The position numbers and the translations under genes were made by a program. A DNA stretch of 38,458 bases from Thaumasiovibrio sp043421945 (GTDB lineage: Bacteria > Pseudomonadota > Gammaproteobacteria > Enterobacterales > Vibrionaceae), in contig JBHOGO010000041.1 in the NCBI GenBank assembly GCA_043421945.1, positions 1-38,458 on the forward strand, read 5' to 3'. Below are positions 7,503 to 15,504 of this stretch, piece after piece. The notes below the pieces were generated by a model. The model worked only from the letters and a program-made list of their open reading frames with translations, ran no database searches and had not been told where the DNA came from. Position 1 is the first letter of the stretch. Every line of letters starts with the position of its first letter.

Positions 7503-8528
7503 ATGCCGATTTGGCTAAATTTACGGCGGTGGGTTTTCCAAAATTTTAACCGCCTTACCGGACGTAACCTGCTGATATTATTCAGCAGTTACGTTTTTAT
7601 TAGTTGGGCGCTGTATTGGCTAGCTGATGAAGGGGCCATTTACGGTTCTTTCACTGATTTTATTTATTACTTAGTCGTTACGGCATCGACCGTTGGCTAT
7701 GGTGACATGTCCCCCGAGACGCCACTCGGTAAATGGTTAACGCTAATCTTTGTCATTCCTGCTGGGCTAAGTTTATTTGCTATTGTTGTCGGTAGAATCG
7801 CCGGCATCATGGTGGATTATTGGCGCAGCGGCATTACAGGTAATCGAGGGCTCAGTGTGGAAAATCACATTGTTATATTAGGTTGGAATGGACAACGTAC
7901 GCTGAATTTAGTTCGTATGCTCCAGCATGACGTAAAGCAACAAAAAGATATTATTCTCTGTGTGCGACCAAAAATGGAAAACCCGCTTCCTGGGGAAGTC
8001 GAGTTTATTCGTACAGAAACATTTACTGATTCAATTGCGATGGAAAAAGCGTGTCTTTCAAAAGCCACAACCATTTTAATTGATAACCCAGAAGATGATA
8101 TTACCTTAAGCACTGCGCTTTACTGTGCAAGGGTTAATCCCTCCGCGCACATGCTAGCTTACTTCAATGACGATTCACTCAGTGATCTCCTGCAACACCA
8201 CTGTCCAAACGTCGAATGTATCCCATCGGTTTCAGTTGAAATGATGGCCAAAGCCGCTGTCGACCCAGGCTCGAGTCAGTTACATCATGAATTGCTTGCC
8301 ACTAATCATGGCATGACACAATACGCCATCGTTTACCCTGAAGGTGCTGAACCTTGTCAGATTGATTCTATTTTTGCTCGTCTCAAGACCGATTTTGACG
8401 CTACGCTGATTGGCGTGATGCCATCTGATGGAACGATGCAACTGAATCCTCCCTTAAACACACCAGTAGCCCCGGGTGATACCATTTTCTATATTGCCGA
8501 ACAACGTATCACCACGATGAGTTGGTAA
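7503..8528 (+). CDS. Two-TM potassium channel with RCK/TrkA-N-like domain
   Basis: A 341-residue inner-membrane ion channel subunit. Two transmembrane helices (about 22-41 and 78-103) flank a pore helix and the classical K+ selectivity filter TVGYGD at 63-68. A cytosolic Rossmann-type regulator-of-conductance domain starts around 121 with NHIVILGWNGQR, where the usual GxGxxG is reduced to GWNGQ, so nucleotide binding is uncertain. The C-terminal part (about 265-341) resembles the TrkA-C-like half, including APGDTIFYIAE near the end. Such proteins work as tetramers. The gene starts three bases after the PspA-like gene, and the same-strand DUF2491 gene follows 25 bases later. It is not part of the E. 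coli yjfIJKLM block and looks like an inserted operon member. The ribosome binding site is weak, suggesting translational coupling. Confidence 0.9.
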   Translation: MPIWLNLRRWVFQNFNRLTGRNLLILFSSYVFISWALYWLADEGAIYGSFTDFIYYLVVTASTVGYGDMSPETPLGKWLTLIFVIPAGLSLFAIVVGRIAGIMVDYWRSGITGNRGLSVENHIVILGWNGQRTLNLVRMLQHDVKQQKDIILCVRPKMENPLPGEVEFIRTETFTDSIAMEKACLSKATTILIDNPEDDITLSTALYCARVNPSAHMLAYFNDDSLSDLLQHHCPNVECIPSVSVEMMAKAAVDPGSSQLHHELLATNHGMTQYAIVYPEGAEPCQIDSIFARLKTDFDATLIGVMPSDGTMQLNPPLNTPVAPGDTIFYIAEQRITTMSW

Positions 8529-8553
8529 AGCAAATTTTTGGAAAGGAACGATT

Positions 8554-9183
8554 ATGTTCGATTGGCTGAAAAAGAAAAAAGCACCTGAAGTGCCGATGGC
8601 CCCAGAGGTTATTGGTCTTCGTTTAGGCGGTGCATTTGAACTCGATGACCTCAAACTGAGACTTATTGAGCCAGAGTTAATTTTCGAAGGCGCGAGCCGA
8701 ACGCACCTCATACAAGCGGTCGGTGAAGTAAAACTAGACGAGAATACACGCCTAGTACGTTATTACACTGATGATGACGCCTTCATTCAAATATTGCAAC
8801 ACGGTGTCAATGACGCTGATGTCAGTGAAGTTAAACTCTTCTATTTTTATGATACCAGTGCTGTCGATACCAGCTCACAGTGGGATCAATGGTTAAATCA
8901 CGATGTGGTGCAACCGCAGTGGGAATTTGAATCTCATACTTTTAAAAAAGTTTGGGATAATGTCGTTCCAGTTGCGATGACAGAGACTACATGGTCTCAA
9001 CAAGGTGCGACGACACAAACAGACCAGTTTATTATGCTTTATGAGCGAGAAGTGGGTGACTCACTCTTTGAGTCGTTGCTCATTTCTGCTGAAGAAAAAA
9101 TTACAGATAACCGAGCAGATCGTTGTGTCGTATTTAGCACAGGCATCGATCTAACACCAACAGACTTTAAATTAATTGGCTAA
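8554..9183 (+). CDS. yjfK: DUF2491 family protein, YjfK-like
   Basis: A 209-residue cytosolic protein that matches the YjfK/DUF2491 pattern. It has a lysine-rich N-terminus (MFDWLKKKKAPEVP), then a beta-rich body with many aromatic and acidic residues. No signal peptide, membrane segment or catalytic motif is visible. E. coli yjfK occupies the same place relative to yjfJ and yjfL. Its function is not established; the short hydrophobic-basic N-terminus could touch the membrane. AAAGGAA precedes the start. It is embedded in the operon with 25 bases before it and 15 after. Confidence 0.82.
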   Translation: MFDWLKKKKAPEVPMAPEVIGLRLGGAFELDDLKLRLIEPELIFEGASRTHLIQAVGEVKLDENTRLVRYYTDDDAFIQILQHGVNDADVSEVKLFYFYDTSAVDTSSQWDQWLNHDVVQPQWEFESHTFKKVWDNVVPVAMTETTWSQQGATTQTDQFIMLYEREVGDSLFESLLISAEEKITDNRADRCVVFSTGIDLTPTDFKLIG

Positions 9184-9198
9184 GGACAGGATTTTAAT

Positions 9199-9609
9199 AT
9201 GGTTTCACAATATCTAGCGGGACTACCCTCATTTGCGATGTACTTCGGGCTTTCGTTAGTTCTTTTATTGGTGTTTAAACTTATCTATACGCGCCTGACT
9301 CCGCATGATGAATGGCACCTAGTGAAAGAAGAAAAAAACACCTCTGCTGCAGTCGCGCTGTCAGGTGCTTTTTTAGGCTATGCTGTTGCTATTGCTGGCG
9401 CAGCAAGCAATTCAGTTGATTTCATTGACTTCGCACTTTGGGGCTTTATTGCACTTGTTGCTCAAGCAATCGCATTTGCGATCATTCGTTTTGGTTTTAT
9501 GCCAAAGCTCATCGAGCGCATCAAGAATGATGAGCTACCAGCCGCGATTATCATGGCTGCAATGTCTATCTCCGTTGGCATCTTAAATGCCGCCTGTATG
9601 AGCTACTAA
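9199..9609 (+). CDS. yjfL: DUF350 membrane protein, YjfL-like
   Basis: A 136-residue integral membrane protein with about four hydrophobic helices (roughly 12-32, 48-70, 76-98 and 112-134). It has the DUF350 features: a small-residue-rich helix (GAFLGYAVAIAGAASNSVDF) and a conserved-looking acidic residue in the D75-F-A-L segment. DUF350 modules are often found near PspA-like genes and near glutathionylspermidine-type ATP-grasp genes; here the ATP-grasp yjfC partner is absent. The molecular role is not known. It follows the YjfK-like gene by 15 bases and precedes the lipoprotein by 10. Confidence 0.85.
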   Translation: MVSQYLAGLPSFAMYFGLSLVLLLVFKLIYTRLTPHDEWHLVKEEKNTSAAVALSGAFLGYAVAIAGAASNSVDFIDFALWGFIALVAQAIAFAIIRFGFMPKLIERIKNDELPAAIIMAAMSISVGILNAACMSY

Positions 9610-9619
9610 GGAGATAGCA

Positions 9620-10264
9620 ATGAAACGCAGTCAATTAGTCAATACAGGAAGTCATAGAAAGGACTGGCGCTGGTTCGCACTTGCGCCCATTGCGAGTGCA
9701 GTACTGGTAGGCTGTAGTGGCGATCCTGAGCCTGAAGCATCCATTTACCAAACGGTAGATGATTGTACTAACGATAATCCAATGCATGCACAAGAGTGCG
9801 CTGCGGCGTACCAAGATGCACTTGTCGAAGCTGAACGCACTGCGCCAAAGTACAACTCGATGAATGATTGTACGGCTGAATTTGGTCCACAAGCTTGCTA
9901 TCAAAGCCAATCAAACAACTGGTTTATGCCTGCAATGGCCGGCTTTATGTTTGCTCGAATGCTTGATAACAACCGTCGCTACTATACTCAACCAATGTAC
10001 TATTCAACGTACTCAGGTAGTAGTTACCACAACCGTTGGACGACCGCCGACGGATATCGCTACGGCAGCATTAATAGCAAGGGAAGTTATCGAATTTCCC
10101 GTGATGATATGAAGCCAAAACCAACCGTTTCTCGTACCATCGAACGAGGTGGTTTTGGTTCTGTCGCGAAAGCAAAATCGAGCTGGAGTAGCTCGAACTC
10201 AAGTTCATCGCGCTCCTCCAGTTCTTCGAGATCATCTTCTCGCTCATCAGGGTGGGGGGGCTAA
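9620..10264 (+). CDS. yjfM: DUF1190 lipoprotein, YjfM-like
   Basis: A 214-residue envelope lipoprotein and last gene of the operon. A basic N-region (to about 17) leads to a hydrophobic stretch and lipobox L-V-G-C with lipidated Cys32. The next residues, Ser-Gly-Asp, do not put Asp directly at +2, so outer-membrane sorting is more likely than inner-membrane retention. The mature part has paired cysteines (VDDCTNDNP, QECAAAYQ, NDCTAEFG, QACYQ) typical of DUF1190, then a Tyr-rich region (about 124-145). The tail is very low-complexity Ser/Arg ending SSGWGG. The Ser/Arg tail may bind polyanions such as LPS or RNA, but that is a guess. AAGGAG precedes the start. An intrinsic terminator follows at 10344-10373. 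Confidence 0.85.
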   Translation: MKRSQLVNTGSHRKDWRWFALAPIASAVLVGCSGDPEPEASIYQTVDDCTNDNPMHAQECAAAYQDALVEAERTAPKYNSMNDCTAEFGPQACYQSQSNNWFMPAMAGFMFARMLDNNRRYYTQPMYYSTYSGSSYHNRWTTADGYRYGSINSKGSYRISRDDMKPKPTVSRTIERGGFGSVAKAKSSWSSSNSSSSRSSSSSRSSSRSSGWGG

Positions 10265-10343
10265 CGATTAGACCAATGAGAATAAGACTTGATCAACGAC
10301 TTATTCCACTTGGTTTTACTTTAGCACTTAACCTGAGACAATT

Positions 10344-10373
10344 AAAAAAGCGATGCTTATGCATCGCTTTTTT
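10344..10373. terminator. Bidirectional intrinsic terminator after the yjf-like operon
   Basis: GCGATGC (10350-10356) pairs with GCATCGC (10361-10367) across a TTAT loop. Six A before and seven T after extend the stem and supply U-tracts in both directions. It separates the operon from the convergent MarR gene. Confidence 0.9.
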
Positions 10374-10435
10374 ATTGGGACTAAGCCTTCGTTCAGAACC
10401 GGTCACTGTTGCGATTTCGCATCAATTCGACAGGC

Positions 10436-10912
10436 CTACTCTTGCTCTGTCACACTTCCAGACCACATGACAGGCGCCACATCTAAGTGCTCTGCATTCA
10501 TCATCGATGAGACCCTCTGTAGCGACGATAGCAGTAGTGACTGCTCCCACTCTTCTAGGTCATTGAATTGACCAATAAAGCCTTCCTGAAGTGGCTGTGG
10601 AGCCTTATCTAGCGTCTCTTTGCCAGTATCGGTTAAATAAGCATGTACTTTTCGCTTATCTAAAGTGCTACGAACACGTTGCACTAAACCGCGCTTCTCT
10701 AAGCGGTCTAAAATTGTCGTCGCTGTCGCCTGACTCATATTCGTATTGTTAGCGAGTTGTCGAATTGTCACTTCACCAGCATCTCTAATTTCACGCATAA
10801 GCAAAAGCTGCGGACCGGTTAAGCCTGCCTCTTTATTTAGCTTTTTTGAGTGCAAATCAATTGCTCGAATAATTTGTCGAAGGGCAATCAGCACTTCATC
10901 ATGTTTTTCCAT
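10436..10912 (-). CDS. MarR family regulator, EctR/CosR-like
   Basis: A 158-residue winged-helix regulator. The N-terminal helix (EVLIALRQIIRAIDLHSKKLNKEAGLTGPQ) is characteristic of the EctR/CosR subgroup, which represses ectoine and betaine uptake or synthesis genes at low osmolarity in halophilic gammaproteobacteria. The recognition helix region is SQATATTILDRLEKRGLV, followed by the wing with RSTLDKRKVHAYLT. AGAAGGGG stands before the start. If the subgroup call is right, the proXWV operon 5 kb away is a plausible target; the link is inference, since no experimentally defined box was matched. The gene is monocistronic, convergent with the yjf-like operon, and on the same strand as the KdgR-like gene, whose stop lies 172 bases upstream. 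Confidence 0.8.
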   Translation of the reverse strand: MEKHDEVLIALRQIIRAIDLHSKKLNKEAGLTGPQLLLMREIRDAGEVTIRQLANNTNMSQATATTILDRLEKRGLVQRVRSTLDKRKVHAYLTDTGKETLDKAPQPLQEGFIGQFNDLEEWEQSLLLSSLQRVSSMMNAEHLDVAPVMWSGSVTEQE

Positions 10913-11084
10913 CTACTGCCCCTTCTAGCATTTTGAGTTGGAAACTATCGCAACACATCAAAAATGAAAAGAAAAACTTGAACCAAACAGTACGTTTTGC
11001 ACGCTTACGCATGATCTCACCCTTAATCGGTGAAAGTAGCAGCAGCGTTCAACCGTCACTTCACGCCATCTCAGCATATGACCA

Positions 11085-11879
11085 TTATGAATTATTACCG
11101 TGAGGGTATGCCTTACAACCTAACTTAGCAGATACCTTAGCGGCGGCATCATGCAGCTGGGCAATATAATCACTGCGCTTCTCTTCCGTAAAGCGAATAA
11201 CAGGTAGTGAGAGACTCATACCTGCAACAACATGATTAAAACGATCGAGCACAGGTACGGCAATACAACGCAATCCCTCTTCTTGCTCCTCGTTATCTTC
11301 ACCAACGCCTGACATACGTACCGTTGTCAGCTCATTAATAAATGAATCGATGCTTTCATGAGTGTGGACTGTCGACTTTACCATTTCGACTTCTGATAGA
11401 ATCGCTCTCACTTCATCATCAGAGCGATCGGCTAACAGCACCTTACCAATTGCCGTACTATATAATGGATTGCGTCGACCGACTCTTGAGTGCATCCGTA
11501 GTGAATATTTTGAGTCCACTTTATGGATATAGATAATACTGTCGTCATCGAAAGCCCCCAAATGAAGCGCCTCTGACGTCGCATCACCAATTTTTCGCAT
11601 TTCTAAATCAGCTAACTCAACTAAGTCGACATACTCAAGTGCATTAGCACCTACTTCAAATAACTTAAGTGTCAATGAGTAATTTTCGCTATCACCATCT
11701 TGTGACACAAGGCCCAATGTCTTCATCGTTTGTAAAAAGCGATAGACCGTACTTTTTGACATCATTAGGCGCTGAGCGAGCTCACTAATACCAATATCCT
11801 TCTGCGTACTTAATGCTTGCAAAATACCAAAGGTTTTCATAACAGAAGAGACGGATTCGGGCTGTTTAGAGGCGGTCAT
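11085..11879 (-). CDS. kdgR: IclR family regulator, KdgR-like
   Basis: A 264-residue IclR-type repressor strongly resembling enterobacterial KdgR, which controls pectin and hexuronate degradation and binds 2-keto-3-deoxygluconate. The N-terminal winged helix runs from about 10 to 75, with the segment SVSSVMKTFGILQALS and the recognition helix MMSKSTVYRFLQTMKTLG almost as in E. coli. The effector-binding domain contains GRRNPLYSTAIGKVLLA and GEDNEEQEEGLRCIAVPV, both hallmark stretches. AGGA lies eight bases before the ATG. No uronate catabolic genes are in the window, so it acts in trans. A weak KdgR-box-like sequence (about 11 of 19 positions) at 11997-12015 is not good enough to call. Confidence 0.88.
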   Translation of the reverse strand: MTASKQPESVSSVMKTFGILQALSTQKDIGISELAQRLMMSKSTVYRFLQTMKTLGLVSQDGDSENYSLTLKLFEVGANALEYVDLVELADLEMRKIGDATSEALHLGAFDDDSIIYIHKVDSKYSLRMHSRVGRRNPLYSTAIGKVLLADRSDDEVRAILSEVEMVKSTVHTHESIDSFINELTTVRMSGVGEDNEEQEEGLRCIAVPVLDRFNHVVAGMSLSLPVIRFTEEKRSDYIAQLHDAAAKVSAKLGCKAYPHGNNS

Positions 11880-12558
11880 ATGGTTTCCTAGAGTGGCACA
11901 TACTGTGCTCTGCTATCGTGTATAATCCAAGAGTTACAGAGATTGTACTATGCATCAAGCAAGGCAACCAGTATATACACAAATTGGTTTAAAAATTATA
12001 AAACAACGTTCTTATTATTGTTCTAGATCCTGCCATTTAGAAAGCGCTTATTTACCTATAAAGCTAATTAAAGAGAACAGCCTCTCTTCCCTATCGTTAT
12101 TTGTAGGCATTAACTCGCTTTATTAAAATGAGTCACTAGTCACAACAACACTCAATGCGTTGCACCTCAAGATGCAGTCAATGTCACTCACCACTCATAA
12201 TGAACCAATAAACCAGTCGAATAATAAAAGCACACCATCTATGACTATATTTAGAGGGTAACAACTCGCTTTACTAACTCGCTTTCGTTTCACTATGGCT
12301 ATCTTGGCCACTGCTTTCACTACTCAAGCAGTTGATAGCCTGAGAGACATCATAAAGTCGGATACATATCCGACTTTACTTTTCTCTATCACAAGGGCAT
12401 CCAGTTCATATCATTGCGGCAGTATTCTGCTTTGCAGCGTGATAAAATGTACTAAATATCGATAATTCTGCAAATATACATTCATAAAGTACTTATAGAC
12501 CGTATTTAAGCGTATATAATCCATTAACTATCCACAGAAAACAGCCGAGTTAACCGAG
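11880..12558. other. 680-bp gap with 10-mer repeats and strong hairpins
   Basis: No open frame here looks like a gene. The left part holds the kdgR promoter on the minus strand. Three perfect copies of AACTCGCTTT lie at 12112-12121, 12263-12272 and 12276-12285. A nested hairpin (12297-12340) and a terminator-like hairpin (12354-12377) follow. Between 12390 and 12558 the sequence is AT-rich and must carry the promoter of the DUF333 lipoprotein gene. Confidence 0.55.
12240..12390 (+). ncRNA. Candidate small RNA with terminator-like 3' hairpin
   Basis: The stretch contains two copies of AACTCGCTTT, then a nested hairpin (GGCTATC 12297-12303 with GATAGCC 12334-12340, enclosing ACTGCTT 12310-12316 with AAGCAGT 12326-12332). 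A 10-bp perfect hairpin follows (AAAGTCGGAT 12354-12363 with ATCCGACTTT 12368-12377), then the U-rich actttTCTC. This layout fits an Hfq-type small RNA, or an untranslated leader. I found no good promoter and no match to a known Vibrio small RNA, so ends are approximate. Confidence 0.25.
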
Positions 12559-12831
12559 ATGAAAATAATCCAATTTTGCACACTAGCCTTTGCTTCTGTA
12601 TCTCTATGCGGTTGCAATCTCATGTTCGATGATCGCGAGCCAGTCATCAGCCAAACTTCGATCGCTAACCCTGCTTCAATGTACTGTGTTGAACAAAATG
12701 GACTATTAGAAACAGTCAGTGAATCTGACCGTCGTGTCACATATTGCGTTTTGGAAGACGGAGAGATGAAAGAAGAATGGGCTTACTACCGCGAAGGTCA
12801 ACTGAGCGAAAGTGAGGAGATGGGCAATTAA
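12559..12831 (+). CDS. Small DUF333 lipoprotein
   Basis: A 90-residue envelope protein. A signal sequence ends in a lipobox-like S-L-C-G-C, with lipidation most likely at Cys19 (SLCGC). The rest is a DUF333 domain: ANPASMYCVEQNGLLETV, then a YCVLEDGEMKEEWAYYREG stretch with the usual two cysteines and the Glu-Glu-Trp motif. The family includes small E. coli lipoproteins such as YoaF; older databases label it putative hemolysin with little support. Its role is unknown. The ribosome binding site is only GAG. The gene stands alone, with the pseudo-receiver gene convergent to it 88 bases downstream. Confidence 0.85.
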   Translation: MKIIQFCTLAFASVSLCGCNLMFDDREPVISQTSIANPASMYCVEQNGLLETVSESDRRVTYCVLEDGEMKEEWAYYREGQLSESEEMGN

Positions 12832-12919
12832 GCCAACAAGCAGTATTCAATGTAGCGAGGCGGCCACTAGCCCAAGTTAATACTTCAAACGCAGTACACG
12901 CCTCTCTGTTCACTTCCCC

Positions 12920-14083
12920 CTAAAAGAGCTCAACATCCCCTCCTCCTAAATCAGCACTTGGTGGTTCTCTTTCAGGTTCGAGTAAAATATCTGACGACGT
13001 TAACCCTAATGTTAACGCTTCAAGATCTTCTCGTACATGTGCCATATCTTGTTTAGCAATGAGCATACTCTTAAATACTTTTTCGACCATGTCTGAAAAA
13101 TGGTTTTCCTGCTCCATCGTCATATCTAAGAAGTGGAAACTGGCATTAAGTTCATGCGTTGTTTCCGCATAGAGTGTTTTAAAAGTTTGGTCAAAATTAT
13201 CGATACGACCGGTAATATCTTCGATAGAAGAGGCGATATTTTCAACAACTTGAAGGAGTGTATTTTGACGTTTTATATCAAGGTATTTAGCCTCCAAACC
13301 TTCACTCATCACGGCTAACGTATCTTTCAATACACCTACTTTTTGTTCATCATCCGGCAGGTTTTTTATTAGAAAAGCGGTATGCCTATCGTTCATTAAC
13401 AGTCTAGGTCCAAACCGATAGATCCTCCCTTCATTTTCTAGGAGGCTAAATACATTTTTTTCAATGGGGTTTACAACCCCAATCGCGCTATCAAAATAGA
13501 GGTTTTCATCATCACGAATGAGCAAGGATGCATGTAGATTGAGTGAATTTAACGACTGAAAAAGGGTATAGCTCAATTGCTCAATAAAGGTGCAGCATGA
13601 CAGGTCTCGATAAAACTGGACAATTCTCCCATATTGAGTGGCCTCAATCATTAACCCACGAGTCGTCAAATCGGCGCTTTCACATTGTGAGACTAAACCT
13701 TTTTTCTCTTGAAGGTAGGTAGAAATAACCGTCAATTTAGCGATTAGCTCAAAACGCTCAAACGAACGAGGCATCACATCTGTCGCACCTGATTCATAAG
13801 CTAATAAACGCGCTTCTAGCGTATCTTCACCTAACAAAAACAACTTCTCAAACTGAATATCAGCCTTAAACTTTTTAAGTTCGTGATAGAGAATAATCGT
13901 TGAATCTTCATCGAGATAACGACCAACAATAACGATGTCTGGTTTAAAGTTAAATATCAACTCAGAGATTGATTCGTAGCTGCTGGCACATTCGATTTTA
14001 TAATGTGTATTGAGTAACGACTTAATATTAGACAAAAACGTCGGCTCTGAATCAATAGCGAGCACACGATGATCCCTGTCCAT
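12920..14083 (-). CDS. Degenerate receiver-domain protein with helical C-terminus
   Basis: A 387-residue cytosolic protein. Residues 1-120 have the fold signature of a response-regulator receiver (HRVLAIDSEPTFLSNIKSLL at the start), but the key residues are altered. The paired acids are reduced to Asp-Ser, the phosphorylatable Asp at the end of strand 3 is Gly (PDIVIVG), and the conserved Lys is Arg (DVMPRSFERFEL). Phosphorylation is therefore unlikely. Residues about 130-265 look like a GAF-type or other alpha/beta sensor module. Residues about 265-365 are predicted helical or coiled coil, and the acidic tail ends DLGGGDVELF. No output enzyme or DNA-binding domain is seen, so it may act by protein-protein contact. 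AAGGA precedes the start. The gene is alone. Function unknown. Confidence 0.8.
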   Translation of the reverse strand: MDRDHRVLAIDSEPTFLSNIKSLLNTHYKIECASSYESISELIFNFKPDIVIVGRYLDEDSTIILYHELKKFKADIQFEKLFLLGEDTLEARLLAYESGATDVMPRSFERFELIAKLTVISTYLQEKKGLVSQCESADLTTRGLMIEATQYGRIVQFYRDLSCCTFIEQLSYTLFQSLNSLNLHASLLIRDDENLYFDSAIGVVNPIEKNVFSLLENEGRIYRFGPRLLMNDRHTAFLIKNLPDDEQKVGVLKDTLAVMSEGLEAKYLDIKRQNTLLQVVENIASSIEDITGRIDNFDQTFKTLYAETTHELNASFHFLDMTMEQENHFSDMVEKVFKSMLIAKQDMAHVREDLEALTLGLTSSDILLEPEREPPSADLGGGDVELF

Positions 14084-14424
14084 TTCAGTATCCTTTTAGT
14101 TTTACTAATAAATAAAGTGCTATACATTGCATACAATTATAAGTGTAGCAGCCGATCTAAAAGTCGAGTAATTTACGCTATGACTCATTCGACTATGTAT
14201 GCTTGGGTAAAGCATCATGATAAATGACGTTTATATTGAGCTTCGTACTGAATGGCACCCTTGTCTCTCACCATAACTCCCCCCCTACGATAATATCGAG
14301 TTATAGTACTGATAAATAAGGGTTTCCCCATAAAAACAACCTATTTGGTCAACAACTTAGCCCTTGAGTTCTGACTTGTTATTCTGTAGCGTGCACAAAG
14401 GATAAAGAATCACAGGTTTATGGC
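14084..14424. other. Divergent intergenic region
   Basis: About 340 bases with promoters for the pseudo-receiver gene (minus) and the small membrane-anchored protein (plus). AT-rich, with a run of seven C at 14279-14285. I see no gene, repeat or clear operator. Confidence 0.4.
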
Positions 14425-14766
14425 ATGATTACACCGTTGTTGTTTATGTTTGCTTTTTTGTTTTGGATGTATGCAGTCATTTATAAGCATCTAAAAAGAG
14501 TCGAACTGTGGAGTCATGCACCGTTTGGCATTCTATCGACTATCAATAGAATACACTTCACTTGTGTTAGTAAAGAAAATTGCGAGTTCTTACCTAAACA
14601 GCATATTGATTGGCTACTTGAAAAGAATTTTGCTCGTTTTGAAACCAGTACAAATGCTCATCACCTCAGCAGCGACTTGGATCCTAAGTTAAGCCTTACT
14701 AAAGAGTGGCACCTTTTTTTTGATAAGTTGACGACAGATTTCGATCATGAAAGTCCAATTACCTAA
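14425..14766 (+). CDS. Small membrane-anchored protein, function unknown
   Basis: I do not recognise this 113-residue protein. Residues 2-20 (ITPLLFMFAFLFWMYAVIY) form one transmembrane helix, probably N-out/C-in since basic residues follow directly (KHLKR). The rest is a soluble domain of about 90 residues with several aromatic residues and no catalytic motif. An AGG lies 10 bases before the ATG; a second ATG at 14420 is closed by a stop after two codons. The neighbour downstream at 14945 is a secreted protein of unknown function on the same strand, 178 bases away, so an operon is possible but not shown. Confidence 0.6.
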   Translation: MITPLLFMFAFLFWMYAVIYKHLKRVELWSHAPFGILSTINRIHFTCVSKENCEFLPKQHIDWLLEKNFARFETSTNAHHLSSDLDPKLSLTKEWHLFFDKLTTDFDHESPIT

Positions 14767-14944
14767 CCAAATAGGGCAACAAATTCAGCGAAAGACAGAC
14801 GTGGCTGCAAGCAAGGAGTACCTTTACGGTAAGCGCCTTGACTCAACGCTGTTGTACTTTGAGCTATAGAACCTGTTGATTTTATTGCTTTCACATCAAC
14901 ATTCACATAACGTATTTCATACCCACCACTAACAAGGGAATGTT

Positions 14945-15409
14945 ATGAATACCTTTTTGAAATCTCTCGTTGTCGCCTTGGCTTTCTCTTTTCCAGCACT
15001 TGCTGAAGGGGAAACCGAAGCATGGTACTTATCCAATGGTGATGAACTTCTTGTTCAAGAAAGTCTACATCAATCACTTTATGCATTATTGTCCGTGTCG
15101 GAGGCAAATGAAGTCTCCGTCTATTTGTTCTTTGATGATGAAGACTGCCTGACTGAGTCAGGGGATATTTATGACCATAACCCACTGTTAATCAATAATC
15201 AGCTTGTCAAAATATCCCAGTATTGCGATGAAGAGCGCCGCTATTTTTTCCCTTCATCAAAGAAAGGTCGAGATTACCTCATCAATGAGTTCAAACGTAG
15301 AAATGTTGTTGAAGTAAAGTCTCATGACGAGAGTTTCAGAACGCTTTTTTCAGCGAAAGGTTTTACAAAGCTATATCGTGAAATCGTGTTCGATAGCCAA
15401 GCAATTTAA
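14945..15409 (+). CDS. Secreted periplasmic protein, function unknown
   Basis: A 154-residue protein with a classical Sec signal peptide (MNTFLKSLVVALAFSFPALA, cleavage near residue 20). The mature part is acidic, with two cysteines (DEDCLTES and SQYCDEER) that could form a disulfide, and a basic segment SSKKGRDYLINEFKRRN. I recognise no family. AAGGGAA precedes the start, a strong ribosome binding site. A bidirectional terminator follows at 15448-15474. It may be co-transcribed with the small membrane protein upstream. Confidence 0.7.
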   Translation: MNTFLKSLVVALAFSFPALAEGETEAWYLSNGDELLVQESLHQSLYALLSVSEANEVSVYLFFDDEDCLTESGDIYDHNPLLINNQLVKISQYCDEERRYFFPSSKKGRDYLINEFKRRNVVEVKSHDESFRTLFSAKGFTKLYREIVFDSQAI

Positions 15410-15447
15410 TGCCCATTCTTTCAGTTCTTTGATGGGTACACACATAC

Positions 15448-15474
15448 AAAAAAAGCACCAAATGGTGCTTTTTG
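15448..15474. terminator. Bidirectional intrinsic terminator
   Basis: AGCACC (15454-15459) pairs with GGTGCT (15464-15469) around AAAT, with A and T runs on the two sides. It ends the secreted-protein gene on the plus strand and the TrmY-DUF296 unit on the minus strand. Confidence 0.85.
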
Positions 15475-15504
15475 ATTAACTATCGTGACTTGGGCGCTTA
15501 TCGC

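Noticed and set aside
10252..10571. Plus-strand frames over the terminator and the 3' part of the MarR gene
   Set aside because: They run across the intrinsic terminator and lie antisense to a well-supported gene, so they are shadows.
11997..12015. KdgR operator upstream of the KdgR-like gene
   Set aside because: Only about 11 of 19 positions fit the known box and the right half-site is poor; it is also about 120 bases from the start codon.
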